DNA of 29,187 nucleotides from Bacillota bacterium (GTDB taxonomy: Bacteria > Bacillota > Clostridia > Christensenellales > SZUA-584), in contig JAEWTW010000054.1 of the NCBI GenBank assembly GCA_023397655.1, forward strand, positions 1-29,187, in the 5' to 3' direction. Positions 22,229-28,886 of the stretch are shown one piece after another. Position 1 is the first letter of the stretch, and the number at the start of each line of letters is the position of its first letter. The notes under the pieces were generated by a model. It did no database searches. It saw only the letters and a program-made list of their open reading frames with translations, and had not been told where the DNA came from. Position numbers and translations under genes: made by a program.

Positions 22229-22435
22229 CTAGCGGGCGAGAAACGAGATCAGATAATAAAGCAGCATGATGAACAGTATGAAGCCGCCGGTATACAGGCA
22301 CATCTTGAGCAGCCGCCGGTAATCCGTTCTGACGGGGACAGGCTTGTCCAGCTTCTCCAGCAGATATGCCTCGCACTTTTTGCAGAACTCCGCTGTATCG
22401 GCGTATTCGATTTTGCAGACGGGGCAGTATTTCAC
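22229..22435 (-). CDS. Small zinc-ribbon membrane protein
   Basis: This 68-residue protein starts with a zinc-ribbon-like arrangement, CPVC at residues 4-7 and CKKC at 18-21, continues through a basic linker (KLDKPVPVRTDYRR), and ends in a single membrane helix (about 46-65). It starts at GTG 22435, one nucleotide after the NfeD-like stop, with GGAGG 6 nt upstream, so it is translated with its neighbours. The function is unknown. A CxxC ribbon beside a C-terminal helix occurs in many small bacterial membrane proteins, and its place between NfeD and FloA suggests it belongs to the same assembly. Confidence 0.8.
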   Translation of the reverse strand: MKYCPVCKIEYADTAEFCKKCEAYLLEKLDKPVPVRTDYRRLLKMCLYTGGFILFIMLLYYLISFLAR

Positions 22436-22436
22436 G

Positions 22437-22934
22437 TTAGTCCTCCAGTTGTCTTACAATAACTCGGCTGCCCTCGACGCGCAACACAAGGATTTCGGCC
22501 TTTGCCGGAATAAAATCGCCTTCGGTGACGACATCCGCTTTCTTACCGTCGAACTCGGCGGTGCCTGCGGGACGGAGCGGCGTTATGCTGATGCCTGTTT
22601 TGCCGACAAGGTGAGAAAAGTTACTGCTTGAGACGTATCCGGCTTCCTTTTCTTCGGCGTCCTTGAGCACCAACGATGAACGGTAGAGCCAACCGCGTTT
22701 AAAGCTGCGTGCGGCGATCAGTGACAGTGCGACCACAATCGCGGTGATGACGAGCACCATGATCAGCGCTTCAGCTGCCGTCTTGGCCTGAAATACGATG
22801 CACAGCACGAGTGCGACGAGACCGAGTCCGCCGAAAATACCGAAGCCCGGCACAAACAGCTCGATCAAAAGCAGCACCATCCCCACAGCAAAAAGAATGA
22901 CGGACACGATATTGATTGATTCAAAAAGTACCAT
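22437..22934 (-). CDS. NfeD-like membrane protein
   Basis: This 165-residue protein is a short (NfeD1b-type) NfeD protein without the N-terminal protease domain. It has membrane helices at about 10-30, 33-50 and 55-75, and a C-terminal OB-fold domain (about 100-160) with the expected VGKTGISITPLRPAGTAEFDG segment and the final VEGSRVIVRQLE. NfeD proteins pair with flotillins; FloA lies two genes downstream. GGGGAGG before the ATG supports the start. It is the first gene of the operon, and its promoter contains a 16-bp palindrome. Confidence 0.93.
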   Translation of the reverse strand: MVLFESINIVSVILFAVGMVLLLIELFVPGFGIFGGLGLVALVLCIVFQAKTAAEALIMVLVITAIVVALSLIAARSFKRGWLYRSSLVLKDAEEKEAGYVSSSNFSHLVGKTGISITPLRPAGTAEFDGKKADVVTEGDFIPAKAEILVLRVEGSRVIVRQLED

Positions 22935-22972
22935 ATATTCCGCCTCCCCAATACATTTGCTTCTATTAATAT

Positions 22973-23000
22973 ACTATAACACATATCTGCAGATATGCAA
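22973..23000 (-). promoter_or_regulatory. nfeD-floA operon promoter with palindrome in the spacer
   Basis: On the minus strand TTGCAT (23000-22995), a 16-bp spacer and TATAGT (22978-22973). The perfect 16-bp palindrome CATATCTGCAGATATG (22982-22997) fills the spacer and touches the -35 box, an ideal repressor position. Confidence 0.6.
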
Positions 23001-23075
23001 AAAGCTATTCGCGGCGGCTTTTGTCCGCCAGCGCTGATTAAAGTTTATTTATTTCATTATAATAATATTAATGCT

Positions 23076-23103
23076 TTGCGAAGCGTGTTTCGTGTGGTAT
23101 GAT
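23076..23103 (+). promoter_or_regulatory. Upstream promoter of the S10 operon
   Basis: TTGCGA (23076-23081), a 16-bp spacer and TATGAT (23098-23103) preceded by TGG (extended -10). It lies about 100 bp upstream of the stronger second promoter. Confidence 0.45.
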
Positions 23104-23120
23104 GGTCGGGCTGTCACCAT

Positions 23121-23205
23121 AAAAAAAGAGACTTTGCGGCTTATGCATATTCGTCAAAAAAAGTGCAAAAAAACTCTTGCTTTTGGGGAACGGTTAATAT
23201 ATAAT
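23121..23205 (+). promoter_or_regulatory. Main S10 operon promoter with upstream A-tracts
   Basis: TTGCTT (23177-23182), a 17-bp spacer and TATAAT (23200-23205). Three A7 tracts (23121-23127, 23156-23162, 23167-23173) lie upstream with centres 35 and 11 bp apart, close to whole helical turns, like an UP element or bent DNA. The expected +1 is near 23212. Confidence 0.75.
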
Positions 23206-23211
23206 TTTCAC

Positions 23212-23404
23212 GCTGTGCATTTTAGACAGCTGATTTTTGACACTCGAGCGAGAGGTTGCCGGTGAAAAGCGCATCCGGGTAACTTTCGCAGAGGAATGTC
23301 CGCAAGATCGGACGACGCTCCATAAGCGGTGCTCTCATGAGTGCCGCGGGAAACAAATATGATACACACGGCTGAGTGTATATGGAGCGTAAGCGTAAGG
23401 AGGG
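23212..23404 (+). ncRNA. Structured 5' leader of the S10 ribosomal protein operon
   Basis: The predicted transcript has about 199 nt before rpsJ. By eye it folds as follows: a small hairpin 23212-23230; a long hairpin 23248-23262 with 23275-23289; GTCCG/CGGAC at 23298-23313; and a perfect 10-bp stem ACGCTCCATA (23315-23324) with TATGGAGCGT (23381-23390) that encloses two hairpins, 23326-23347 (9 bp, two wobbles) and TACAC/GTGTA (23363-23380). The closing stem ends 6 nt before the AAGGAGGG ribosome binding site (23397-23404). This architecture fits an autoregulatory ribosomal protein leader; L4 regulates the S10 operon in gamma-proteobacteria, but which protein would bind here is unknown. Confidence 0.65.
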
Positions 23405-23410
23405 TAATAC

Positions 23411-23719
23411 ATGGCAAGCCAAAAGATTCGGATCAAATTGAAGGCGTACGATTACAACCTGATCGACCAGTCGGCCAGCAAAATCGTGGACACCGCTAAG
23501 CGTACGGGCGCAAAGGTATCGGGGCCCATCCCGCTGCCCACGCAGAAGGAAGTTGTGACCATACTGCGTGCACCGCACAAGTACAAGGATTCTCGTGAAC
23601 AGTTCGAGATCAAGACGCACAAAAGGCTGATCGATATACTCGAAGCCACATCAAAGACAACGGATGCTCTGATGCGGCTGGATCTGCCTTCCGGCGTAGA
23701 CATAGAAATTAAGCTCTAG
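23411..23719 (+). CDS. rpsJ: 30S ribosomal protein S10
   Basis: S10 (102 residues) is a small-subunit head protein that also serves as NusE in antitermination. The sequence shows the family pattern IRIKLKAYDYNLIDQSASKIVDTAKRTG and the extended loop with GPIPLPTQ, ending DIEIKL. It is the first gene of the operon here: no tuf, fus or rpsL genes precede it, and a divergent nfeD operon lies upstream. AAGGAGGG 6 nt before the ATG is a very strong ribosome binding site, directly beneath the leader structure. Confidence 0.98.
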   Translation: MASQKIRIKLKAYDYNLIDQSASKIVDTAKRTGAKVSGPIPLPTQKEVVTILRAPHKYKDSREQFEIKTHKRLIDILEATSKTTDALMRLDLPSGVDIEIKL

Positions 23720-23732
23720 GGGGGGAAGACGG

Positions 23733-24362
23733 ATGAAAGCGATATTGGGCAGAAAGCTGGGCATGACGCAGCTGTTTCTGGACAACGGCACTGTTGTACC
23801 GGTGACGGTCGTCGAAGCGGGCCCGTGCGTGGTAACGCAAAAGAAAACGACCCAGACGGACGGCTACAACGCCATTCAGCTGGGATTTGAAGATATCCGT
23901 GAGAAGCTGGTCAGCAAACCGCTGCAGGGCCACTTCAAAAAGGCGGGCGTTTCATTCAAGCGCAGCCTGCGTGAGTATCACGTGGACAATACGGATGATT
24001 ACACGCTGGGTCAGGAAATTAAAGTGGACGTGTTCGAAAAGGGCGACATCGTCGACATACAGGGCACATCCAAGGGCAAGGGCTTCCAGGGTACCATCAA
24101 GCGCCACAACGCGCACAGAGGACCCATGACACATGGCTCGCGCAACCAGAGAAAGCCGGGCAGCATCGGTGCTTGCGCAGATCCGTCCCGCGTTATCAAA
24201 GGCAAGAAATTGCCGGGACATATGGGCAATGAGACGGTGACGGTGCAGAACATTGAAGTGGTCGGCATCGATTTGGACAAGAACGTGCTGCTGGTTAAAG
24301 GCGCTGTGCCCGGCGCAAAGGGCGGACTGCTTTCGATCTCGAAGGCAATCAAGCAGAGCTAA
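23733..24362 (+). CDS. rplC: 50S ribosomal protein L3
   Basis: L3 (209 residues) is an early-assembling large-subunit protein reaching the peptidyl transferase centre. It opens with the typical MKAILGRKLGMTQLF and contains the conserved HRGPMTHGSRNQRKPGSIGACADPSR region (split here across residues 129-154), whose basic loop contacts 23S rRNA. A purine-rich GGGGGGAAG stretch precedes the start, 13 bp after rpsJ. Length is normal. Confidence 0.98.
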   Translation: MKAILGRKLGMTQLFLDNGTVVPVTVVEAGPCVVTQKKTTQTDGYNAIQLGFEDIREKLVSKPLQGHFKKAGVSFKRSLREYHVDNTDDYTLGQEIKVDVFEKGDIVDIQGTSKGKGFQGTIKRHNAHRGPMTHGSRNQRKPGSIGACADPSRVIKGKKLPGHMGNETVTVQNIEVVGIDLDKNVLLVKGAVPGAKGGLLSISKAIKQS

Positions 24363-24380
24363 GAAAAGGAAGTGAAACGA

Positions 24381-25004
24381 ATGCCCAAAGTATCTTTATA
24401 TAAAAAGGACGGCTCCGAAGCCGGACAGATAGAACTGAATGAAGCGGTGTTCGGCGCGGAAGTCAACGAAGCGGCGATGCACCAGGTTGTGGTGGCCCAG
24501 CTGGCTGCCCGCCGTCAGGGCACGCAGAGCGTGCTGTCCCGCGCGGAAGTGCGCGGCGGCGGCATTAAACCCTGGCGTCAGAAGGGCACCGGCCGAGCAA
24601 GAGCGGGTTCCTCCCGTTCCCCGGTCTGGACCAAGGGCGGCGTGGTGTTCGCAATGAAGCCGCGCGACTATACTCAGAAAGTGAACAAGAAGCTCCGCCA
24701 GCTGGCGATTCGCAGCGCGCTGTCGATGAAGGTTGCCGACGGAGACATCATCGTGCTGGAAGATTTAAAGCTGGACGCTCCCAAGACCAAGCTGATGGCG
24801 GGCGTACTCAATAAATTCGACGCGAAAAAAGCGCTGGTCGTCACCTACGGCGACAGCAGCGACAGCGTGGTACGCGCATCGGGCAACATCCCGAACGTGA
24901 AAACTCTGGCAGCGGACTGCGTCAACGTTTATGACCTTGTCAACTACGACAAGCTCATCATCACGGCGGACGCTGTCAAAAAGGTCGAGGAGGTTTTTGC
25001 CTGA
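24381..25004 (+). CDS. rplD: 50S ribosomal protein L4
   Basis: L4 (207 residues) lines the peptide exit tunnel and, in gamma-proteobacteria, represses the S10 operon. The extended loop with RGGGIKPWRQKGTGRARAGS and SPVWTKGGVVF is clear. I start at ATG 24381 (PKVSLYKKDG), with AAAGGAAG ending 8 nt upstream, not at GTG 24372. Here L4 is the leading candidate, by analogy only, to bind the rpsJ leader RNA. The stop is separated from rplW by one nucleotide. Confidence 0.97.
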   Translation: MPKVSLYKKDGSEAGQIELNEAVFGAEVNEAAMHQVVVAQLAARRQGTQSVLSRAEVRGGGIKPWRQKGTGRARAGSSRSPVWTKGGVVFAMKPRDYTQKVNKKLRQLAIRSALSMKVADGDIIVLEDLKLDAPKTKLMAGVLNKFDAKKALVVTYGDSSDSVVRASGNIPNVKTLAADCVNVYDLVNYDKLIITADAVKKVEEVFA

Positions 25005-25005
25005 T

Positions 25006-25299
25006 ATGGACGCAAGAGATATTATTAGAAAGCCGGTACTGACCGAAAAAAGCTACGACGACATCGCCAACAAGAGATACACCTTTCTGGTGGATGTGCG
25101 CGCCAATAAGTTTCAGATCCGCAATGCGGTGGAAGAAGTTTTCGGCGTGAAGGTGAAGAGCGTGAACACGCTTCGTCAGCTGGGCAAAATGAAGCGCCAG
25201 GGCGCTCACATGGGCCTGACGTCTGAAACCAAGAAAGCTTTTGTGACGCTGACCAAGGAATCCAAGACCATCGAGTTCTTCGATTCGCTGGCGCAGTAA
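25006..25299 (+). CDS. rplW: 50S ribosomal protein L23
   Basis: L23 (97 residues) sits at the tunnel exit and docks trigger factor and SRP. The sequence shows IIRKPVLTEKSY at the start and the RYTFLVDVRANKFQIRNAVEEVF core, then the VNTLRQLGKMKR loop. I start at ATG 25006, one nucleotide after the rplD stop; GAGGAGG lies about 12 nt upstream inside rplD. The longer open frame beginning at 24931 overlaps rplD and lacks family similarity. Confidence 0.97.
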   Translation: MDARDIIRKPVLTEKSYDDIANKRYTFLVDVRANKFQIRNAVEEVFGVKVKSVNTLRQLGKMKRQGAHMGLTSETKKAFVTLTKESKTIEFFDSLAQ

Positions 25300-25314
25300 G
25301 GGGGAGGGGTAAGC

Positions 25315-26145
25315 ATGGCTATCAAGAAATACAAACCGACTTCACCGGGCCGCCGCGGCATGACGGTTTCTGCCTTCGAGGAAGTGACCTGCACCACACC
25401 GGAAAAGTCGCTGCTGGAGCCCATTAAGAAGACGGCCGGCCGCAATGCATTCGGCCGCATCACCGTGCGCCACAGAGGCGGCGGTGTAAAGAGAAAATAC
25501 CGCATCATCGATTTCAAGCGCAACAAGGACGGCATACCGGCCACAGTTGCCACGATCGAATATGATCCGAACCGCACTGCGCATATCGCGCTGCTGCACT
25601 ACGCGGACGGCGAGAAGCGCTACATACTGGCACCGTATGGCCTCAAGGTGGGCGATACCGTGATGTCCGGCGAAGGCGCCGACATCAAGCCGGGCAACGC
25701 GCTTTGCATCAAGGACATTCCGCTGGGCACGCTGATCCACAACATCGAACTGCAACCGGGCAAAGGCGGCCAGCTGGTCCGCAGCGCAGGCAACTCTGCA
25801 CAGCTGATGGCAAAGGAAGGCAATTACGCGCAGGTGCGTCTGCCCTCCGGCGAAGTGCGCATGGTGCTGATGAAGAACAAGGCGACGATCGGACAGGTCG
25901 GCAACATCGACCAGGAGAACGTCAACATCGGTAAAGCGGGCCGCAAGCGCCACATGGGTTTCCGCCCGACAGTCCGCGGCTCCGTCATGAACCCGGTAGA
26001 CCATCCGCATGGCGGCGGCGAAGGCAAATCGCCTATCGGCCGTCCCGGCCCGGTAACGCCGTGGGGCAAGCCGGCATTGGGGTATAAGACGAGAAAGACG
26101 AAGAACGCTTCCGACAAATATATCGTCCGTCGCCGGAACAAGTAA
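25315..26145 (+). CDS. rplB: 50S ribosomal protein L2
   Basis: L2 (276 residues) is needed for subunit association and peptidyl transfer. It shows the N-terminal MAIKKYKPTSPGRRG, the central RHRGGGVKRKYRIIDFKR, and the conserved NPVDHPHGGGEGK segment, which carries the functionally important His. GGGGGAGGGG upstream of the ATG is a strong ribosome binding site. The length and basic C-terminus (KYIVRRRNK) are typical. Confidence 0.98.
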   Translation: MAIKKYKPTSPGRRGMTVSAFEEVTCTTPEKSLLEPIKKTAGRNAFGRITVRHRGGGVKRKYRIIDFKRNKDGIPATVATIEYDPNRTAHIALLHYADGEKRYILAPYGLKVGDTVMSGEGADIKPGNALCIKDIPLGTLIHNIELQPGKGGQLVRSAGNSAQLMAKEGNYAQVRLPSGEVRMVLMKNKATIGQVGNIDQENVNIGKAGRKRHMGFRPTVRGSVMNPVDHPHGGGEGKSPIGRPGPVTPWGKPALGYKTRKTKNASDKYIVRRRNK

Positions 26146-26175
26146 TGCGGCAAATCGTTTAAGGAGAAGTGGAAA

Positions 26176-26454
26176 ATGAGCAGATCGGTTAAAAAGGGAC
26201 CATACGTTTCCGAGAAGCTGCTGATAAAAGTGCAGCAGATGAACGAGAAAAACGAAAAGAAAGTGCTGAAGACATGGTCCAGAGCGTCCACGATATTTCC
26301 GGATATGGTGGGTCACACACTGGCTGTGCACGACGGACGCAAGTTTGTGCCGGTATATATGACGGAAGACATGGTGGGACACAAGCTGGGTGAGTTTGCG
26401 CCGACGAGAACGTTCCGCGGTCACGCGGGCGACAAGAAGTCCGGCTCCAGATAA
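26176..26454 (+). CDS. rpsS: 30S ribosomal protein S19
   Basis: S19 (92 residues) lies in the small-subunit head and contacts the A-site finger. It begins MSRSVKKGPYVSEKLL and contains TWSRASTIFPDMVGHTLAVHDGRKFVPVY and the final GEFAPTRTFRGH region (family blocks seen in order). AAGGAG precedes the ATG at good spacing, 30 bp after rplB. Confidence 0.98.
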   Translation: MSRSVKKGPYVSEKLLIKVQQMNEKNEKKVLKTWSRASTIFPDMVGHTLAVHDGRKFVPVYMTEDMVGHKLGEFAPTRTFRGHAGDKKSGSR

Positions 26455-26475
26455 CGCCAGGGAGGATTAGAATAA

Positions 26476-26874
26476 ATGGCAACTCGTCAGAGAGAAAAAG
26501 CTGAAAAGCGACAAGAGCTAAAAGATAAGCGGCCAATGGCAAAAGCCAGATACGTCCGGATATCCGCCAGCAAGGTCAAGATCGTGATTGATCTGATTCG
26601 CGGCAAATCCGTTGCCGAAGCCGGCGCGATACTGAAGGGCACTCCAAAGGCAGCCAGCCCCATCGTCGAGAAGGTGCTGAACTCCGCCATCGCCAATGCC
26701 GAGAACAACAAGGGACTGCTGCGCGACGATCTGATCGTGGCGGAAGCCTTTGCGGATCAGGGTCCCACGCTGCGGCGCTTTATGCCCAGAGCGCAGGGCC
26801 GCGCAACGCGTATCCGCAAGCGCACCAGCCATATCACCATCATACTCGGCAATGCTGTCAAGGAGGAATCTTAA
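26476..26874 (+). CDS. rplV: 50S ribosomal protein L22 with N-terminal extension
   Basis: L22 (132 residues) contributes a beta hairpin to the exit tunnel. The core begins at ARYVRISASKVKIVIDLIRG and ends with RATRIRKRTSHITIIL. Compared with ordinary L22 (about 110-115 residues) there is an extra, highly charged stretch of about 20 residues at the N-terminus, rich in Arg, Glu and Lys. I keep ATG 26476 because GGGAGG lies 10 nt upstream, while the internal ATG 26536 that would give a standard length has no ribosome binding site. Confidence 0.95.
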   Translation: MATRQREKAEKRQELKDKRPMAKARYVRISASKVKIVIDLIRGKSVAEAGAILKGTPKAASPIVEKVLNSAIANAENNKGLLRDDLIVAEAFADQGPTLRRFMPRAQGRATRIRKRTSHITIILGNAVKEES

Positions 26875-26875
26875 T

Positions 26876-27571
26876 ATGGGTCAGAAAGTCAATCCTCATG
26901 GGATGCGCGTGGGCGTGATCAAAGACTGGAATGCACGCTGGTTTGCCAAGAAGGGTGATTTCGCCGCGAACATCAAGGAAGACAATGTGATCAGAAAGCA
27001 GCTCAAAAAGCAGCTCTACGCCGCCGGTATCTCCAAGATTGAGACGGAAAGAGCCGCCAACAGGCTGACAGTCAACATATACACCGCCAAGCCGGGCATC
27101 GTGATCGGCAAGGGCGGCCAGGGTGTTGAGATTCTCAAAGGCCAGCTGTCCAAGCAGACAGGCAAATCTGTGGTGCTGAACATCATCGAGATCAAGCGCC
27201 CCGATATCGACGCCCAACTGGTGGCTGAGAACATCGCCTCTCAGCTGGAAAAGCGCATTTCGTTCCGCCGTGCGATGAAGCAGAGCATCGGACGCGCAAT
27301 GAAGGGCGGCGCTCTCGGAATCAAGGCCATGTGTGCAGGTCGTCTGGGCGGCGCGGAAATCGCCAGAAGCGAGAAATATCACGACGGGTCGATCCCGCTG
27401 CAGACAATTCGCGCGGACATCGATTACGGATTTGCGGAAGCGCATACAACGTACGGCCGTATCGGCTGCAAGGTCTGGATATACAAGGGCGAGATTTTGG
27501 GCAATCCGTTGCGGGATAAGTTCAAGACGCCGGAAGGAGGCAGCAAAGATGTTAATGCCAAAAAGGGTTAA
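26876..27571 (+). CDS. rpsC: 30S ribosomal protein S3
   Basis: S3 (231 residues) forms part of the mRNA entry channel and its helicase. It opens MGQKVNPHGMRVGVIKDWNARWF, and has the KH-domain GxxG loop in PGIVIGKGGQGVE and the C-terminal segment with YGRIGCKVWIYKGE. I start at ATG 26876, one nucleotide after the rplV stop, with AAGGAGG 9 nt upstream. The longer frame from 26750 runs inside rplV. Its last 23 nt overlap rplP. Confidence 0.98.
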   Translation: MGQKVNPHGMRVGVIKDWNARWFAKKGDFAANIKEDNVIRKQLKKQLYAAGISKIETERAANRLTVNIYTAKPGIVIGKGGQGVEILKGQLSKQTGKSVVLNIIEIKRPDIDAQLVAENIASQLEKRISFRRAMKQSIGRAMKGGALGIKAMCAGRLGGAEIARSEKYHDGSIPLQTIRADIDYGFAEAHTTYGRIGCKVWIYKGEILGNPLRDKFKTPEGGSKDVNAKKG

Positions 27572-28007
27572 GAGAAGAAGAGTACACCGCGGTGTGATGA
27601 AAGGTAAAGCTCACAAGGGCAATACCGTCACATACGGTCAGTACGGTTTGGTCGCGCTGCAGCCAGCCTGGATCACCAGCAATCAGATTGAAGCCGCGCG
27701 TATCGCGATGACGCGTTACATCAAAAGAGGCGGCCAGGTCTGGATCAAGATATTCCCGCATAAGCCGGTGACGGAAAAGCCTGCCGAAACCCGCATGGGT
27801 TCCGGTAAAGGTTCGCCCGAATACTGGGTGGCCGTTGTGAAGCCGGGTCGCGTGATGTTTGAAATCGCCGGCGTGGCTGAGGACGTGGCAAAAGAAGCGT
27901 TGAGACTGGCGGCGCATAAGCTGCCCATCAAGTGCAAGGTCATCATGAAAGAAGAAGAATCGGCTGAAGCCGTAGCAGAAACAGGTGGTGAGCAGGGTGA
28001 AAGCTAG
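27549..28007 (+). CDS. rplP: 50S ribosomal protein L16 with acidic tail
   Basis: L16 (152 residues) contacts A-site tRNA. It begins MLMPKRVKRRRVHRG and contains GQYGLVALQPAWITSNQIEAARIAMTR (in two visible blocks) and the conserved KPVTEKPAETRMGSGKGSPEYWVAVVKPG region. GGAAGGAGG at 27532-27540 fixes ATG 27549, which lies 23 nt inside rpsC. The C-terminus carries an unusual extra stretch of about 15 acidic and small residues (EESAEAVAETGGEQGES) beyond the normal end. Confidence 0.97.
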   Translation: MLMPKRVKRRRVHRGVMKGKAHKGNTVTYGQYGLVALQPAWITSNQIEAARIAMTRYIKRGGQVWIKIFPHKPVTEKPAETRMGSGKGSPEYWVAVVKPGRVMFEIAGVAEDVAKEALRLAAHKLPIKCKVIMKEEESAEAVAETGGEQGES

Positions 28008-28203
28008 TAAGCTGCATGAAATGTCGAATGATGAACTGGCGGTTCAGCTGAAGGATCTCAAACAGGAGCTGTTCAACCTGCGTTTCCAGAATGCCACGGG
28101 GCAGCTCGGAAACGTAATGGTGATACAGAACACCAAGAAGGACATTGCCAGAGTAAAGACGATTATAAGAGAGCGCGAAATGAAAAGCGCTGCGCAAAAC
28201 TAA
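27997..28203 (+). CDS. rpmC: 50S ribosomal protein L29
   Basis: L29 (68 residues) is a helical hairpin protein near the tunnel exit. It reads MKASKLHEMSNDELAVQL and contains the signature KQELFNLRFQNATGQL, ending in the IARVKTIIRERE helix. I chose the GTG at 27997 among three in-frame GTG codons (27985, 27988, 27997), because AGGTGG at 27983-27988 sits 8 nt before it and this gives the usual N-terminus. It overlaps rplP by 11 nt, so translation is probably coupled. Confidence 0.93.
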   Translation: MKASKLHEMSNDELAVQLKDLKQELFNLRFQNATGQLGNVMVIQNTKKDIARVKTIIREREMKSAAQN

Positions 28204-28214
28204 GGAGGGTGCTC

Positions 28215-28472
28215 ATGTCTGATAGAGGAATCCGCAAGTCGCGCGTCGGCATCGTCGTCAGCGACAAAATGGATAAAACGATCGTGGTTAAGATCGAGCG
28301 TAAGGCCAAGCATCCGCTATATGGCAAGACCGTGAAGATCACGCAGAAGTATAAGGCGCACGACGAAGAGAACGTGGCCAAGGTGGGCGACAAGGTGCTG
28401 ATAACCGAAACACGCCCCCTGAGCAAGGACAAGAGATGGAGACTGGTCGAGGTTGTAGAGGCCGCGAAGTAG
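28215..28472 (+). CDS. rpsQ: 30S ribosomal protein S17
   Basis: S17 (85 residues) is an early-binding OB-fold protein of the small subunit. The family pattern RKSRVGIVVSDKMDKTIVV, then HPLYGKTVKITQKYKAHDEEN and ETRPLSKDKRWRLVEVVE, is complete. AAGGAGGG lies 6 nt before ATG 28215; the in-frame GTG at 28209 falls inside that ribosome binding site and is unlikely. Confidence 0.98.
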   Translation: MSDRGIRKSRVGIVVSDKMDKTIVVKIERKAKHPLYGKTVKITQKYKAHDEENVAKVGDKVLITETRPLSKDKRWRLVEVVEAAK

Positions 28473-28503
28473 TCACCAAAGTATATAGGGGAGGCGTTAA
28501 GTT

Positions 28504-28872
28504 ATGATACAAGCCCAGACACGCCTGAAAGTGGCGGACAATTCTGGCGCCAAAGAGATAATGTGCATCAAGGTGCTCGGCGGCTCAAAAAGGGTCTCGG
28601 CGAACATTGGTGACGTGATCATTGCGTCGGTTAAAACGGCTGCGCCGGGCGGCGTGGTCAAGAAGAAGGACGTGGTACGTGCGGTGGTAGTGCGCAGCGT
28701 TTACGGCGTGCGCCGCAAGGACGGTTCCTACATCCGTTTTGACGATAACGCGGCTGTGATCATCGACAATCAGAAACAGCCCAAGGGCACCCGTATATTC
28801 GGACCCGTGGCTCGGGAACTGAGAGAGAAGGAATACATGAAGATCGTCTCTCTGGCTCCTGAAGTGCTGTAG
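28504..28872 (+). CDS. rplN: 50S ribosomal protein L14
   Basis: L14 (122 residues) helps form intersubunit bridges. It begins MIQAQTRLKVADNSGAKEIMCIKVLGG and carries the conserved KKKDVVRAVVVR, GSYIRFDDNAAVIIDNQ and GTRIFGPVARELR blocks. The length is exactly the common bacterial length. GGGGAGG lies upstream of the ATG, about 30 bp after rpsQ. Confidence 0.98.
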   Translation: MIQAQTRLKVADNSGAKEIMCIKVLGGSKRVSANIGDVIIASVKTAAPGGVVKKKDVVRAVVVRSVYGVRRKDGSYIRFDDNAAVIIDNQKQPKGTRIFGPVARELREKEYMKIVSLAPEVL

Positions 28873-28886
28873 GGAGGCGGATGGAT

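Noticed and set aside
23071..23265. Plus-strand 64-codon frame in the region before rpsJ
   Set aside because: No ribosome binding site, and it runs through the A-tracts, the main promoter and the leader.
23296..23375. Two tiny upstream frames in the rpsJ leader (ATG 23296 to TAA 23325, and ATG 23337 to TGA 23375)
   Set aside because: The first has a purine-rich stretch directly touching the ATG with no spacing, the second has none. Both lie inside hairpins, so RNA structure explains the region better.
23212..23404. tRNA, T-box or metabolite riboswitch in the rpsJ leader
   Set aside because: No cloverleaf, no T-box core sequence and no terminator/antiterminator pair; the position before ribosomal protein genes favours a protein-binding leader.
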